Shown piece by piece: positions 20,987 to 21,424 of a stretch of DNA of 21,424 nt. This stretch comes from a virus. A model generated the notes under the pieces. The model was given only the letters and a program-made list of their open reading frames with translations. It was not told the origin of the DNA and made no database searches. Each line of letters opens with the position of its first letter. Positions within the stretch are counted from its first letter, which is position 1. Position numbers and translations under genes: made by a program. Where the stretch lies: IMG/VR virus record IMGVR_UViG_3300013117_000272, positions 1 to 21,424 of that record. The stretch is one strand, 5' to 3'.

Positions 20987-21308
20987 CAATCACTATACTT
21001 TTCACGGCGTGGCGGCCACCTATACGCCGCTGGGCGGATCGGCCGCTTCGGTAACGGTTATTGTTGATGAGGATTTTAACCGTTTGCCGGAAGGGCAAAG
21101 CCGGCGCCACGAGGCTGAAATATCGGTGCGGATTTCCGAGGTTCCTGCCCGGCCGGTTTATCGCAGCACGTTTGTTGTGGCGGATGGAGCCGGCGACAAC
21201 CAGACATGGACGGTTGTTTCCGACGGCGTCAAGGAGTTGTCAGAATTTCAGGATATTGGCGGTGAGTGGGTGTGCAAATGCACCCGCGACGAAAGGCCGG
21301 TGCTGTGA
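20973..21308 (+). CDS. Head-tail joining / neck protein, putative
   Basis: A 111-residue beta-rich protein with a GTG start behind AAGGGA. The pattern (TYTPLGGSAASVTVIVDEDF, VSVRISEVPARP-like strands, DNQTWTV, EWVCKCTRDERPVL) resembles small head-completion proteins of the lambda FII and Mu-like groups that close the neck. The call is from fold pattern and position. Its stop overlaps the next start (GTGA). Confidence 0.55.
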   Translation: MALIDNHYTFHGVAATYTPLGGSAASVTVIVDEDFNRLPEGQSRRHEAEISVRISEVPARPVYRSTFVVADGAGDNQTWTVVSDGVKELSEFQDIGGEWVCKCTRDERPVL

Positions 21309-21424
21309 AAGCCCCGGCCGCGGATCTGATCTGGCGCAACGCCCTGCAGGTCAAAAAAGACCTGGACGCGGTGGAAAAAAAGCGCGTCAAGGCGGCCGAA
21401 GTGTCCGCCCGGGTTGAAGGTTTC
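21305..21424 (+). CDS. Tail/neck gene, truncated by window end
   Basis: A GTG start overlapping the previous stop opens a frame that continues past the window. The 40 visible residues (APAADLIWRNALQVKKDLDA, then a Lys/Glu/Val helix) are helical and charged, consistent with minor tail or tail-completion proteins in this position, but too short to assign. Confidence 0.5.
   Translation, partial: MKAPAADLIWRNALQVKKDLDAVEKKRVKAAEVSARVEGF

Overview
The window is a temperate tailed-phage (Caudoviricetes) genome segment, with every supported gene on the + strand. Protein style and base composition fit a Gram-negative, probably Desulfobacterota-like host. That host guess is inference; the sequence names no organism.

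Layout. 1-2475: small HTH (excisionase/AlpA-like) and orphan genes leading to a tyrosine integrase. 2495-2719: a compact candidate attP, made of the 3' half of a tRNA-Thr(CGT) gene, a strong hairpin terminator and two flanking direct repeats that look like integrase arm sites. The tRNA half has integrase on one side and phage genes on the other. The window is therefore better read as an unintegrated or circular phage genome (or a tandem prophage) than as one simple prophage. 2738-7390: early region with a Cys-rich HTH regulator, an SNF2-type helicase overlapping a DNA methyltransferase, a 42-codon ParB remnant, and an HNH endonuclease with two HTH repeats. 7611-11091: a Lar-like zinc-ribbon gene, a P4/D5-type replicative helicase, a candidate replication origin and a CHC2/TOPRIM primase. 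11142-15772: packaging genes (putative TerS, lambda gpA-like TerL), interrupted by an AT-rich cargo block holding a fusion of an RNA-polymerase-alpha-CTD-like domain to a copy of the helicase C-terminal domain. 15924-21424: head module with gpW-like, lambda-type portal, ClpP-like prohead protease with a nested in-frame scaffold start, decoration protein, Mu gpT-like capsid, two connector-like proteins and a truncated tail gene.

How the parts work together. Integrase, HTH proteins and attP form the lysogeny module. Helicase and primase flank their likely origin. TerS/TerL package DNA into a procapsid built from portal, protease/scaffold, decoration and capsid proteins. Helicase plus methyltransferase probably modify or protect phage DNA.

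Most unusual signals: (1) a 59-nt block inside the zinc-ribbon gene copied from the capsid gene 12.6 kb away, its first 31 nt direct and its next 28 nt inverted; (2) a 24-bp inverted repeat inside the regulator gene at 2907-3644; (3) the alpha-CTD/D5 fusion; (4) the self-contained attP; (5) an origin-like region with seven AGGAC/GTCCT motifs; (6) a perfect 54-bp tandem duplication ending exactly at the TerL start codon.
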